A stretch of 64,000 bases of DNA from Metopolophium dirhodum (GCF_019925205.1 NC_083560.1:69267266-69331265); one strand, 5' to 3'. Positions 35,991 through 48,530 are shown, numbered from the stretch's first letter. Translations and numbers: made by a program. The notes: a model not told the origin generated them from the letters alone.

Positions 35991-37157
35991 TGCTGAATGT
36001 CCTATCATACCACATAGTTGATAATTAATCGGGTTTTTTTTAAGTCGACAATTTTCTGTGGAATGATTGTTTCTAGAACAAATTGTGCATAGCATTTCGT
36101 TATTGTTGTTTGAAGTGTTTTTGTTTTTAAAATAGCAAAATTCGGTGGTATGATTATTTTTAAAGCATATTTCACATTTTTTATATTTTTGTAATTTATT
36201 TTGTTTTTTGGCAAAAAACTATGAGATTTTATGAAATTATTAGACCTATTAAGATTATTATTTTGAACTTGAGGTGGTATAATGTTTTTCATATCATTTT
36301 TAAATTTATTGTTGTTTTCATTAAGTAGATTTATTTTCTCATTGAATTCATTTGATAATTTATTTATTTTATTAGTGATTATGTCAGTTTTTATTTCGGA
36401 AGGAGATTGATTTATTTCACCCGTTACCATAAATTCTACCATTTCATATTTTCTTATGTTGTCTTTTAATATTTTTAGAGATGAGTTATCTAATATACCA
36501 ATGTATCTAGCAATATTTGGCTTAAGACCGCTCATTATAATATGTCTAGTTATTTCTTGTTGGGCCATTTCAGAATCTATACGTTTACAAAGTGATTCAA
36601 TTTCATTAATAAATGCCATAGGTTGTTCGTCATCTAATTGCTTTCTTTTTTTGAGTATTAATCGAAGCATATCTTTATGAGCAATAGGTTCGAATTTAGT
36701 TCGAAGTTCTTTTTCTAAATCAGCCCATTTATTAAAGTTTTGATTTTCGATGCTTTCGTAAAAAGGTTAGGTTAGGTATATACTGCAATTTTTCTAGTTC
36801 TGTCCAACCATTAATAGAAGCTGCTCTTTGATATTTTTTTAAAAAATGCATCTATACTCCCAGATAAAGAATTAGAAAATGTATTAGGTTTGAAATAGGG
36901 TTTTTTACTGTCCATTTTTTTAGTTGATTATTTAAGTTTTGACAATTTTCATTTGTTATTGCAAAATCTTTTGCGCAAGATTCACCGTTGAAATATTTTA
37001 GTAATCTATTTTTAAGTTCTGTAACTGTTCCTACACTGTTTAAATTTCTTTTATTTAACTCTAATATTAATTGAGGTTTCTTAAATTTATTTATTTCATC
37101 TGATAGTGAAGCGAAAATTGGTTCTTCTATTTTAGTCTCCTGATCATTTTGTGACAT
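35940..37157 (-). pseudogene. gag with SAP-like N terminus and CCHC knuckles
   Basis: Frame 37157-36852 begins MSQNDQETKIEE and carries a SAP-like helix pair (KPQLILELNKRNL, VGTVTELKNRLLKYF), a DNA-binding motif not usual at a gag start. Frame 36670-36005 gives the capsid-like helical part. Then, after a frame change near 36190, come CCHC zinc knuckles CEICFKNNHTTEFC and CTICSRNNHSTENC, and a third, CGMIGHSAQTC, lacking its first Cys (a Tyr stands there). Knuckles bind genomic RNA during packaging. The two frames are separated by stops near 36770-36850. Confidence 0.75.
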
Positions 37158-37303
37158 TTGCGAAAATTTTAATCAATTAGTTAATTATAACTTATAAGTA
37201 TTGATTTATTTTGTTTAATCTTATACAAGATTGATTATAAATTTTTTAAATTATATTATTTGTAAGAAAGTTAGAATCTTGATTTATTTAGTAATGTTTT
37301 TAT

Positions 37304-37778
37304 TTTATAAGTATTGACTTTATTTATCTAATATATAATATTGACACTTAATATAATGATTAATTTATTTTATAATAATATCCTTTTGCATAGAATGTCA
37401 GCGTAGTCTTCAAACTCGTTTTTTTAACATCTATACAAAAGGTATGATAATGAGATGTACACTTTCGTGGCCGGAGAAACACTGCCGCTGAAACGGGTAA
37501 TGACCAGCCTCCTTATATGTGACATTTTGTGTGTGCGTGTGTAATTATAATTATATCTGATATGACATTTCATTTATTGTCTTAATTCTAAATGTTATTA
37601 ATTTAAGTTATTATATAAATTGATGTGAACTATAGTAATTTACTGTAACGAATATAATTTGATATCTTAATTTAATTGTATGTATAATATTATAATGTAT
37701 ATGATCTTTAAATTTAAATGTCGTTCGATAAGAAAGTACAATTAAATATGATATATATATTATATGTATATTATTACA
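37304..37778 (-). repeat. 5' LTR of the retrotransposon
   Basis: This is the full-length LTR. It reads TGTAATA at its start in element orientation. It differs from the 3' LTR by a handful of point changes and the 210-bp deletion in the latter, so the insertion is not recent. Confidence 0.8.
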
Positions 37779-37959
37779 GTTCAGACAAAATAAATAATAT
37801 AAATATTATACATACGGTCGGTTTACTGTTCCAAGGCTAATGAACGTGTACAACCTCCACTCACCGTTCATACTATAGAATTAGGGAAACTAAAACCATG
37901 CTGACAAACTAATAACTAAGTAAATATTAGTAACATAAAAATGCATGGAAAGTTATAGG

Positions 37960-38600
37960 TCATGACGTCTTGGGTAACATACGTGCTTGCGTATACTTGA
38001 AAATCATTGACTTTTGTTTGATAACCAATTATAAAATTTTCGATTGATACGGTTGGACCAAAATTCCCAGCTTCAAAAGCTAATGGTGGCCGTTTTAGTG
38101 ACTTGCAAATGTCTGCTATAATCATAAGCTTTCGTTTAGTAACCACTTCGAAGTTTTAGATCAAAACACCACGACAACTGCATAATTTCAAAAGTTAGTG
38201 GCCACTTTACAGCGACCACATGCATGATTTGTAAATTTAAAGACAGGACTTGCCAATACTTGTAAGTTAAAAGCTATATCGGTTGGTGCCATTTTCAAAG
38301 ATTTAGGAAAACTTGGGTGTGCTATCTTCGTATCTTTAACAACTTTACTAGCCATTGATTTTTGTCCCAACTAAGCTTTTTTTTCAGATACCCACTTCGA
38401 AGCTTCAAGTCAAATCCCCATGACAACTTAAAAAAATTAGCGACCATTTCATAGCGAACACCTGAATGACTTAAACATTTAAAGAAGGGACTTGCAAATT
38501 AAAAGTTATCGTTTGGTTAGGTTAGGTTAGGTTTGGTGCCATTATTAAAGTTTCAGGAGAACTTGGGTGGGCTAAGTAGTATATATTTGTATGTTCTGAG
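37960..38600. repeat. Diverged tandem repeat of about 230 bp, two to three copies
   Basis: Recurring blocks are CACTTCGAAG, ATCAAAACACCACGACAAC / GTCAAATCCCCATGACAAC, GGACTTGC, GGTTGGTGCCATTTTCAAAG / TTTGGTGCCATTATTAAAG and GAAAACTTGGGTG / GAGAACTTGGGTGG. Short open frames here are incidental. Near 38515-38533 three GGTTA units (the insect telomere unit) occur within it. Confidence 0.6.
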
Positions 38601-38810
38601 CACCTTTTTTACAGGGAGATTTCTTACAACACATCACATAACTGTGTCTATATTATTTGTTACACAAATAATATATATATGTAATTTTTCTTTTAGTTTA
38701 GTAATATATTACGTTTTAGGTAAAAAAAAAAAAAATTGATAAAATATATATTATTTATTAAATATTATTTTATTTACAAATACAATTATATATTAATTCT
38801 AAACAATTAT

Positions 38811-40018
38811 TTATACAAGTTTTCTTACTTCTCTAGTAAAAGGTATATATTCTACAATACGATCATGAATTAATAAACAATAAGCAGTTACACCTGTAAG
38901 CGCTTCTGAAGCTTCAATTTCCAATTGAACATCAACTGCCTAGGCTGTGGCTGAATCGTTCTGTTTCGAAGTATCGATGACTATTATTGGAGCGTTTGAA
39001 AGAAAAGTAGAAAGACTCAATATCGGGTTCCGTATACCTTTTTCATAGTATGATTCTTGAACGATGTATACATATCAAATAATAAGGTGAAATTATTTTT
39101 TACAAAATCTAAATTCAAATTATCGTATGGGTAAGCTACTGAGTTCAGAAATACTCTAACGTTTGTTAGATTACAATGATCGAATATATTGCAGTATTTT
39201 GCTAACGAATTTTTACGTCCTCTTTGCAATCCAATTATGATAAATCGTGGTTTTTCTAATTTTGAAGCAGTTTTCAAATTTTATACAACTTTTTTATCGG
39301 TTCCGAGTTCAGGATATTCAAAAGTTTCAAAAGATCTAAAAGGAATAAACAAACTTCTTTCTTTTTCTACAAGTTTCATTAACTTCAACCTTTCTCCGTC
39401 ATCAACAGCAATATGTGGAACCTTCCAGATTATTTTGGTTAAAACGACTTTGGCTGTAGAAGCAGTTATACCACTTTTAAAGCTTAACGCATTTAAATCA
39501 GTATGACTTCGTGTTAATATTAATTCTAATCTTGTATTAATTAATATTTTTTTAAAGTCTTCAAACAAACCTAACCAATATTTTAATGGAATGCAAGCAC
39601 TAAATTCACCTTTGTCATTTTCTGATTGTGTTGAGTTTTTAAAATTCCAGCCACCATTTTCATAACAATTATAGTTGTCTGGTGTACCAGATAAGTAACC
39701 TTTCAACGAGCTAGTAATTCCAAGAACACGTGTGCTATCTACTTCTATCCCATTGATTTCTAATCGTATTTGATCGAAGAGGTAAGAGTAACCATTGTTA
39801 GTTAGTTTCACTTTTTCAGGTTCTGTAATATTTCCTTCCAAAAAAATAAAGCTTTCGTATAGATATGGATAAACATCTGTCTGTTGGATTGATATACGTA
39901 TTTCATCATTATTATTAAATGATGTTGTATACGGTGTGTATGAATGATATTTAATTTTCGTAATTTTAGAATCTGTTTCGTACCGTGAACTTATATCTAA
40001 AATAACACTCTCAGGCAT
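38811..40018 (-). pseudogene. Decayed capsid-like protein of a Polinton/virus-like element
   Basis: The open frame 40018-39284 begins MPESVILDISSRY and shows a beta-rich protein with segments such as RISIQQTDVYPYLYESF and LFDQIRLEINGIEVD. It resembles a protein family abundant in aphid and other arthropod genomes that I associate with double jelly-roll capsid proteins of Polinton-like viruses. It is inferred, not proven. Full length would be about 400 codons. It is broken by an in-frame TAA at 39281-39283, a frame change near 39020 and a TAG near 38940, with the C-terminal end and stop at 38811. The start overlaps the end of the small gene upstream. Confidence 0.6.
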
Positions 40019-40169
40019 TTTGCTTTAATTGATAACCCAGAGCTTGTAAATTATTTTTATTTTTCACCGACAATTTTTTTACTTTATTTGATGTTACTGG
40101 TATCACTTTAGTCTTATGACTAGTTGAACTGATCCGAAGTATTGGGTTTATATTGAATTTTAATCCCAT
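40011..40169 (-). CDS. Small basic protein next to the capsid-like gene
   Basis: An intact 52-codon frame begins MGLKFNINPILRIS and ends LQALGYQLKQNA, with a lysine-rich middle. Its TGA (40011-40013) lies inside the first codons of the capsid-like gene, an overlap of eight bases that suggests a compact viral-type gene cluster. Small basic proteins ending in LxxLGxxLK occur at this place in related aphid loci as I remember them. Function unknown. Confidence 0.4.
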   Translation of the reverse strand: MGLKFNINPILRISSTSHKTKVIPVTSNKVKKLSVKNKNNLQALGYQLKQNA

Positions 40170-40170
40170 C

Positions 40171-40651
40171 TCAAGACCCGTAACGTTTAATATGTAACAC
40201 GATTGTCAATGTCTCACCAAAATTGTCAATCGGATTATGATCTTGATCAACTAGCTGAACGGTTATCGTGTCAATATCTGTTTTATTCAATTTGTAATAT
40301 ATTAAATTTGGTGGTGACTGTACTACTTTCGATCCTGACGTTTCACTAGGGGAAAACTCATAAATCGAATGACTTTGAAGATGGTTGTTGAATGATCCTT
40401 GAGCTATATTGCACGTTACTTTTATAGAATTATTTTGTGTTTAAATTCACAGATTTTTCCGATCTTTGAGTTTCATACTCTGGCTTATATTCTCGTTTTT
40501 CAAAACCCAATACAGGAGCTATGCTATGTAAAATCTCAAAGTGTAATATTCATATACATTTTATATATGATCTGAAATCGTTAGGATCAATCAAAATGTC
40601 TAATGTTAACTGTGTTTTGAATTTTTCATTATAAATATTTATTTGTTCCAT
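40171..40651 (-). pseudogene. Companion structural-protein pseudogene upstream of the small basic gene
   Basis: The minus-strand frame starts MEQINIYNEKFKTQ at 40651 and is soon broken (TGA near 40550 and a frame change near 40440). The later part reads VTCNIAQGSFNNHLQSHSIY, PPNLIYYKLN and VQLVDQDHNPIDNFGETLTI and ends at 40171. It appears to belong to the same virus-like module as the capsid-like protein. No function can be read from motifs. Confidence 0.45.
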
Positions 40652-42372
40652 AACTCGATGCTTAATATCTTTAATTTGATTATTGTTTTAAAAAATTAAA
40701 CTATGAAAATGTGAAAATAAACATAATAATTGATTAATAAACAGTTCAAACATTAATAAACTTAATATATAACGCCAGACCAACTGTGTCTCTATCTTAC
40801 AAACGTACAACATTGTAAATCTGGAGTCCTCCAAACTAATATTATGCTAGCTTTAATTTTAGATTGAATGGCCAAAGTTCTAAGCAACACGCGTATTTGT
40901 ACTCTGGTTTTTTACAATATTATTTTAAGCGAATTGTGAGAGTTAATTGCTCATAAAATACCCACGCCAAAATTAAAATATCGAAAAAAGGTACTAACAC
41001 GAATAAACAAATCAAAAATGATTGCAATAGTTTTCTGCGTGTTGACATTTTATGTAAGAAGTAAGTATTCATAAGCAATTTCAATATTTTATTAGAGTAC
41101 TCGAAATCTATAATACAACAGAGCGTCTATCCAATTACATAAAATAATGTTTTTTTAGCCTGGAATGATGTACCTATTTTGCCTATGCATTACGCCGTGT
41201 TATACGATTACACAAATAAGAAGATAGTGTCGTTTTATTATTCTCCTTCAAAAACTAATAATATACTAAATACTTCCATTTAAAAAAGCCAGAAAATACT
41301 TACCTAATTGCTTATAGAACATTTTAAATTTTAAATACCTAATAAATTGATAATTAATATATTTTAATTTTTATGACTATATAAAAATTTCTATTTTTTT
41401 ACTTAGCATCAAAAATTGTGATGTTATGTGATGATTTATATGCAATAATTATTGATAAAGATTATTCAATAGCACTATCAAAGGTTACATTTTCTAGTAG
41501 ACTAAAATAAATTGCAAAACTGCAGGTTAGAACTTGGTCATTGAAAAAAAACACAAAAAAGGCAATAATGTTGTCTGATACTCTGACGCACTAATTTAAT
41601 TATATTATATCACTTGGGAAATTAATTTATTTCACAAATAGTTAATAATGATAGAATTGCCAAGTTTTAAAAAATTATTTTGACAATCGTATTATAAAAA
41701 CATTTCACTATTACTTATTTTTATTGCAGGACAATTAAGCTATTTTTTTAACTCGTTAAGTTAAGTTAATATAGAAGTTAAAGTTTAAAGTTAAAAATTA
41801 TTTTTATTTTATTTTAACTTCTAAAAGTTACAGGTTAATTTAAAAAAAAACAGTTACTTAACTTAACTGATTTAAATTACTTTATTTTCATAAACAATTT
41901 ATAATTAATAATATTATGTATGACTTACAAAAAAATTTATAGTATATAAAAATTAATTGCAGCAGGTACTTTCACACTTCAACACTTTAATCAATAGTAA
42001 AATCCCACAAAATAATTTAACTATATTTTCTTTTTTCCTTATAGTGTCTACAATATTTTCCAAAGTGGTGGTTAATCTTTTCAAATTATAAGGATCAAAT
42101 TCATTATTATTTATTAGAATATATTTAATTATAGGTACGTATAATATTAAAAATTAATCGATTAACATTAAAAATAAAATATTTAATCAACCCATAATTA
42201 TATTTTATATTTGTATCGTAATATTAGTAGACTAGTATATTATATTAATATTAAAAGTAAAATAATAATAAAATTAAGGCATCAATTAAGCTTTTCTACG
42301 TTCATACTTTAACTATCAGCAAAAAACCTATGTGAACGTTATTAGATAATAGTTATACACTTATTTCTTTAA
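40652..42372. other. Interval without a gene
   Basis: Near 40770-41000 the words resemble, weakly, the arms of the GAGGACGTTATAC fold-back family. Near 41750-41885 is a remnant of the GTTAA-type MITE. Otherwise AT-rich sequence in which I see nothing. Confidence 0.4.
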
Positions 42373-42528
42373 CCCGTTTCACAGTTACACTAAAGCGTCT
42401 TACGATTATTTAAGTTCGTATGCGCGGACGCCATAATAGCGATGACGTGAATAACAAACTTTACGTCGGCGCGTACGAACTTTCAACTTAGTACTGTAGG
42501 TCCGTAGGCGTAAATGTGAAACAGACAT
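42373..42528. mobile_element. Short MITE with GTTTCACA inverted ends
   Basis: The left CCGTTTCACAGTTAC ... AAGTTCGTATGCGCGGACG is matched by the right end inverted, CTGTTTCACATTTAC ... AAGTTCGTACGCGCCGACG. Its CG content is higher than its surroundings. No target duplication is visible. Confidence 0.65.
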
Positions 42529-42714
42529 ACAAATAATTTTATTTTTACATTATTAGAAAATTATAGAATAATAGCTAATAAGCTATAGTAGGTAGAAGCA
42601 TAAAAATAGCTCGAGTAAGTTAGTTAAAAAATGAGCTTTGTCATAAGTCAATAATATACAGTCATAATAAATAAGTTAATTTAGTTAACAAATTATAAAT
42701 AAATACTTTAAAGC

Positions 42715-45700
42715 TAGGGCCTTGCCTTAACCCGAACCTCTAACACCCCTAAAACCCCTTAAAAAATCAAACACTCGAAACCCATATAAGCTGAATGGTT
42801 CTGTTTTCAAAACACCCCAATTAACCAAAACCTGATTATAACATTCTGGTTAACCCGAAACCCGGATAACTTTGTTTTTTACAACCTTAATGAAATATAA
42901 AATTTTGTATGTATTTCATGTGGTGAGTTCGATTCTATAGTTAGTTGTTTAATAATAATAATAAATTAACAAGAACAATTTTACAATCAATCATAGGCAA
43001 ATTCAATAAATATTTTCTTGAAAATAAAATCCAATAACATCATTAATATTATATTCTGATTAAGCTAAATCGCATAATACTAAATTATTTCTTATACCTA
43101 ATAATATTATATAAGTACATAATTTATTACTTTATTAGTACATAAAGTAAATCCAAATATAGACATAGACTCAACAAAACTGAACAACGTATATTGACGG
43201 TCATGATAAAAATACCAAATACTAATAACTAATAAGTAATAATACCTATAATTAAATATTAATAGTTAATACCTATATCATATTATTTGCCAACCGACTT
43301 CCCAAGCGGTATTCTTATTTAGTAACGAATATCGTAATTTGCAGCTATATTTACTAGTTTTCCAGAAATCGCAAAGCCATAAATTATATTTTATTGTATT
43401 GCTCTACTGCCCACTATGACCTACCTATTTTAGTAATACGTTTTAGTTAACATATATATATATAAATCCGTCGACTTTGAAAGAGTTAAATAAATAGGCA
43501 CCTAATTAATTTCCCATCGTCTTAGTTCTTGTAGTTTCTTAGAAAAATGTAACTAACATATATAAATAAACCGAATTTGGTCTAAAACAAATGTTGCGCA
43601 TTCGTGTTAGGGATTTATATTTTATTATAAATAACATATTAAATCATTTTTTTTACATTTTTTTCGGCTTGACAATTTATGGGTTAGGTTAGTATGGGTA
43701 GGTTTTCGGTGACGCTCTTACTTTTATGAATATTTCAAAGTGCATTCATTATTTCAATTAACATTAACATTAACGAATATTAGTTTAAGATATTGTTTCG
43801 AATATCGTTAACTGGTAAACAACAACTAAGTTATATATTATTTCTACGCCTAAGGGCGATTTCGTAAGAAATATTGTATTGTTGGCAAAAAGAAACACAA
43901 CAATTATCATCAAACAAATAAATAATTTTTATTTAGTCGCGAAATGTGTGGCTTCGTGAGGCGACTGACGAGTGTGTACACCTTTACATATATAAAAAGG
44001 TGGATAAGTGGATGTCGCTCTACTGTACAGTAAGTTACAAGTGGGTCACTGTAATGGATGGTGTTAAATTTGAATTCAATGATATAATATCATTGTATAA
44101 GAAAAACGATTCTGAGCGAAAACGGTCAGTCAGCCTATGATTTTACCAAGTATATTTGATGATATTATTGTGAATAAAGTAATTTATATATTATAACCTA
44201 TTTACTCGGAGCCTTGTTTTAAATTTTCAATCTTTAGCCATAAAAGTTAAACATTTTATACATTTTTAACCACAAAATAATTAATAAATTATAAATTTGA
44301 TAAATGTTGTCAAAATTTGAACTTTAAATGCTTATAAAAAAAATTGTGCCTATGTATTTTTAATATTTTTCAACTGCTATTAGAATGATATATCAGGAGC
44401 CTTATATTAAATTTTCACGCTTTTTTACCCAACAAATAAAAATTTATTGATATTTATAGAAAAAAAAACTAAAAAAATTGAAAACTGACAATGTTCGTAA
44501 ACAGCTCAAATAGAGTCAAAATATTTTCAACATTTTATGGTGTATAGAAAATGCTAATATGAACATTCAGTGAAATTTTCAAGTATCTACAGTCATTCAT
44601 TTTTTAATTACAATAAAATAAGAAAATAATTGTTACATGAGAAATCGAGTAAATATCAAATGTTGTAAAAATATAAATTTCAGACGCTCATAAAAATTTA
44701 ATTTAAGTTTCTTCTAGACATTTTTTTTTTGATAAAGGTAGACAAACTTATGAGTAATCTTATATTACATTTTCAAATCTTACATTTAAAAAGAAAAATT
44801 TTTATGAATTCTCATCAAAATAATTTGCTATTTTTCGTGATTTTTCCGTATTTTGTCAAAATTTGAACTTTAAATGCTTATAATTAAAAACTGTGACTAA
44901 GGATTTTTAATTTTTTTCATCTGCCTTTGAAACAATAACCTAGGAGCCTTCTATTAAATTTTCAAGCTTTTTTACTCAACAGATAAAATTTTATTGATAT
45001 TTATAGAAAAAAAAACTAAAAAAATTGAAAACTGACAATGGCCGTAAACAGCTCAAAAAGAGTCAAAATATTTTGTAAATTTTATGGTGTATAGAAAATG
45101 CTAATATAAACATTCAGTCAAAATTTCATGTCCCTACGGTCATTTGTTTTAGAGTTACACCAAAAACCAAAATCGATTTTCTCGAAAACAGATTTTGCGT
45201 AAAAATTCCCGTTTTTCCTTAATTTTTCTTTTGTTTTTCACGTCGCTTGTGAAAACTACTGGGAAATTTTTACTTTTGACCCCCCAAAGTACCAACTAGA
45301 TTCACTTTCCTATCAGAAAAGTTACTATTGAAGAAAATCCAAGCACTTTTACTGTCCTAAAAGGTGATGACAGACACAAAAATAAAAAAAAAAATAAAAA
45401 AAAATAAAAAAAAAATAAAAAAAAAAAACACACATCATTGTAGAATCAATACATTCATCGCTTCGCTCAGAATCTAAAAAATAACCGAGATATGATCTTT
45501 GTTAGTGGGACGACGGCTCACCATTCTAATGATAATATACGATTTATTGATCACTGATATAAGATTTTTTTTCTACATAGAATCGGTCAACCACTAACCA
45601 GTGAACAGATTGTATAATATTTGTGTCAATATTTTCCTATTACTCAGATACCGGTTTAATCTTTACCTGTGCCGTAACCAGGGGGCTCTAGGGGTAAGTG

Positions 45701-46350
45701 CCCCCGCCCCCATTTGTTTTGTGAATATTATGTCATAGTAGGTTTACTGGTAAAACAAGTACCTGTTCTAGTTCTACAAAAACTAGATAAAAATTGAATT
45801 TCTTCTCTTTTTTTGGATTCATAAAATAGAATTGGGTATAATTACTTATAAGTTATTAGTATTTGGTATTTTGATCACAACTGTCAATATCGTTGTTCAG
45901 TTTGTTGAGAAAATGTCTGTATTTGGATTTATTTTATGTACTAATAAAGTAATAAATTATATTTATTTATTAGGTATAAGAAATAATTTAGTATTAGGCG
46001 ACTTGGTTTATTCAAAATACATTAATGATGTTATTGGATTTTATTTTTAAGAAAATAATTATTAAATTTACCTATGATTGATTGTAAAATTATTGTTCCT
46101 GTTAATTTATTATTATTGGTAAACAACCAACTATAGAATCGAACTCACCACATATAATACATACAAAATGAAAAACAAAATTATTCGGGTTTCGTGTTAC
46201 CTAACCAGAATGTTTTATTCTGGTTTTGGTTAATTCGGGGGTTTTGAAAACAGAATCATTTTTATTTGGTTTTATGGGTTTCAAGTGTTTGATTTTGTAA
46301 TGGTGTTTATAGCTGTTAGGGTTTCCGGTTAATTCGGGTGCAAGGCCCTG
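42715..46350. mobile_element. Larger CCCGAA-type element holding a nested repeat
   Basis: The ends AGGGCCTTGCCTTAACCCGA and TTCGGGTGCAAGGCCCTG are inverted. The arms (about 42715-43260 and 45830-46350) are reverse complements over roughly 500 bp, including the word TAGTATTTGGTATTTT. It is the same family as 29021-30761. The interior contains the dispersed repeat at 43930-45480. Confidence 0.75.
43930..45480 (+). repeat. Dispersed 1.5-kb repeat, plus-strand copy
   Basis: This is the longest copy of the family seen inverted at 15880-17300 and 26380-26860. It contains two internal direct-repeat blocks (words AAAAAAACTAAAAAAATTG near 44461 and 45009, and GGTGTATAGAAAATGCTAAT at both places), and ends in an A-rich tract (45385-45430). 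The short open frame at 43946-44140 is shared with the inverted copy only in part and is not called a gene. Confidence 0.7.
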
Positions 46351-47827
46351 GTTAGGTTATAGCCCTGTTTTAAAATACCCGAATTAACCAAAACCCGAAT
46401 ATAACATTCTGGTTAACACGAAACCCGAATAATTTTGTTGAATACAATCTTTATATGATATGGCTAGCGAACGATTGAGAACGTTATACCTTTTTAGCCA
46501 AGCGATTGAGAACACTTCAAATTCACAAAGAACTTACAAATGACCCAAAAAACCCCCAAAAAGAATACGATTGACAACAAATTTACATGCAACATTGCCA
46601 TATAATTTATTTGGCTATTGAAAGATTTAGTAATATACATATAAAACCTATACCCAAAATAAATATTCTTGAGAAAGGCATAAATGAACAATTATAATCT
46701 TATTCAAATTGTATGTGCTCCTAATAATATGTAAGATAAAATATAAAAAAAATATGTAAAATAATATGTAGAACTTATAAAAAAATATGTAATATACAGA
46801 ATGGTTATTTAAACATGCTCACATCCATTTATTCTGAATTTTAGAATTTTTAAGTATACCTGAAGACCATATCTTAAAAATTCCTGATAACTTTGTACTA
46901 CTCAAGAAGTGCCATGTGTCAATACAAACTTAAATTTTTTAAATGAAAATCTCCCTTATTTAGTGGGTGATTCTCATTAAAAAGTTGATGCATCTAAATA
47001 AAAATTCTAATGAGTGGTTTAATAAGTGAGCTATTAAAATGTTCATACTACGGATAATAATCCTTAAATACGGTTTTACAAAAATATAAACTATATATAA
47101 TATTAGATGCAGTATTCATTATACTTAAATCTTTTTTAGAAATTATTTATATTGATAGATCAATATAGTAATTAATAATTTTTTCAAATCATCTAAGCCC
47201 CCTAATCTACTTAACCTATTACCATAGGGCATAGACATATTTCCCTTAGTAACTTGACCCTGTTCAGTGTTCTATCGTAGCTATTTTCGATATTGTTTCT
47301 TCTTGAGTTTCGATTAGAATTTTCATAGCAACATAATATTATAATATTGCTAAATGATTTAAACGTTGAAAAAAAAATTAAATATCTAGCGTTCTCAGTC
47401 GTGTTACCAAAAATAACGTCCTCAATCGTATTTTACCGAAAAACAGAATCATTCGGGTTATATGGGTTTTGGGTGTTTGATTTTTAAAGGTATTTAGGGG
47501 TGTATGGGGTTCGGTTTTCGTTCCAACCAACCGAATGATTTTGAAACAATAAGAATTCTAAAACAAAGATTTCAATTTTTCGTCAAGTCTTCTTGTGATC
47601 GACTTCCCCTGATTTTTAACTTTTTGATTTTAACTTCTCCAAAAATTTAAATATTCAACTTCCATTTTTTTAGGATTTTGGGGGGGGTTAAAATTAAAAA
47701 TGTGGAAAGCCCATCTCAAGTAGACATGATGAAAAATTCAAATCTGTTTTTAGAATTCTTACCGCTTTACTATAGATCAAACAGTTGGATGAAAACACGA
47801 TTGAACGTTAACTTGGAATAGTAATGA
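46351..47827. other. Transposon debris
   Basis: It contains a decayed CCCGAA-type element with arms near 46372-46440 and 47440-47545, and a copy of the dispersed repeat also found at 2940-3450 (about 46800-47130). No supported gene. Confidence 0.5.
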
Positions 47828-48530
47828 TTAGGGTGCGGTTTTATATGTATATACATATTTGTGATGACTGATGAGTGATGGTATCAAACGATTCTTCTCT
47901 AGAAATACATTTCAGGACCATCTGAATGCTGTGAGCTATGGTTGATACTAAAATACTTTTATATATTCGAGCTTACTTACATATTTGAACATAAATTACT
48001 TTTATTACATATTTTTTTTAAATATTCCCCTATGGTGAAAAAATCGCCGTTTGCGGCGTTAAATCCTGTTGAAAATAAACTGTGCTCGTCGTACGTTGCT
48101 CGACTATTTAATCTATGCACCATTGCACCATATATATATATATATATATATGTATATTGCAAACATTCACAATGGCAGCGATATATACAATCTTTTCGTG
48201 ATTTCAGTCCTGCTGAATTAGGAGCTTTCCAATTTGCACCTATAACTTCTGTAGACGTGGAAAGGTCCTTTAGTCGCTACAAGAACGTATTGCGCTCAAA
48301 TCGACGTCCATTTACTTTAGAAAACTTAAAAAGTACATGGTTGCCTATTGTTTTGCTGACGACGAGGATCCTAATATTGAAAAAATAGTTATATATAATT
48401 ATAATTACAATAATAATTTTTTTACGTATCTTATATTTTTAATTACATAATATTTGGATACAAATAAATACATATATAATATGTACCTACATATTTTCAA
48501 GTTTTAAATACATATAAATCCGCACCCTAT
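47828..48530 (+). mobile_element. hAT deletion derivative, TAGGGTGCGG ends, 8-bp TSD
   Basis: The left end TTAGGGTGCGGTTTTATATG and the right end, inverted, ATAGGGTGCGGATTTATATG are flanked by perfect 8-bp duplications AGTAATGA (47820-47827 and 48531-48538). The 703-bp element contains a transposase C-terminal remnant and a (TA)n tract at 48130-48151. Confidence 0.9.
48160..48388 (+). pseudogene. hAT transposase C-terminal (hATC) remnant
   Basis: The plus-strand frame reads FQFAPITSVDVERSFSRYK and NRRPFTLENLK. VERSFSxYK is the dimerisation signature of hAT transposases; this wording resembles the CGGBP1-like hAT family frequent in aphids. A one-base change near 48335 shifts the end into the wrong frame. 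In the other frame MVAYCFADDEDPNIEK continues naturally. Upstream sequence within the element is too degraded to translate. It lies inside the hAT element at 47828-48530. Confidence 0.8.

Larger units (their letters stand above)
27757..37778 (-). mobile_element. LTR retrotransposon with macro and OTU-like domains (dead copy)
   Basis: The two LTRs are 37304-37778 (5', minus orientation) and 27757-28021 (3'). In transcript order the body encodes gag, aspartic protease, macro domain, OTU-like domain, RT, RNase H and integrase, ending at 31414. The domain order PR-RT-RH-IN is that of the Ty3/gypsy superfamily. Frameshifts and stops separate most domains, so the copy cannot be active. About 2.5 kb of nested elements sits between integrase and the 3' LTR. 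No clear primer-binding site or target duplication was found, so the outer limits may be off by some bases. Confidence 0.85.

Noticed and set aside
38515..38533. Three GGTTA units, the insect telomere repeat
   Set aside because: Too short, and it lies within a local tandem repeat; GGTTAGG words recur singly elsewhere (36766, 43683).
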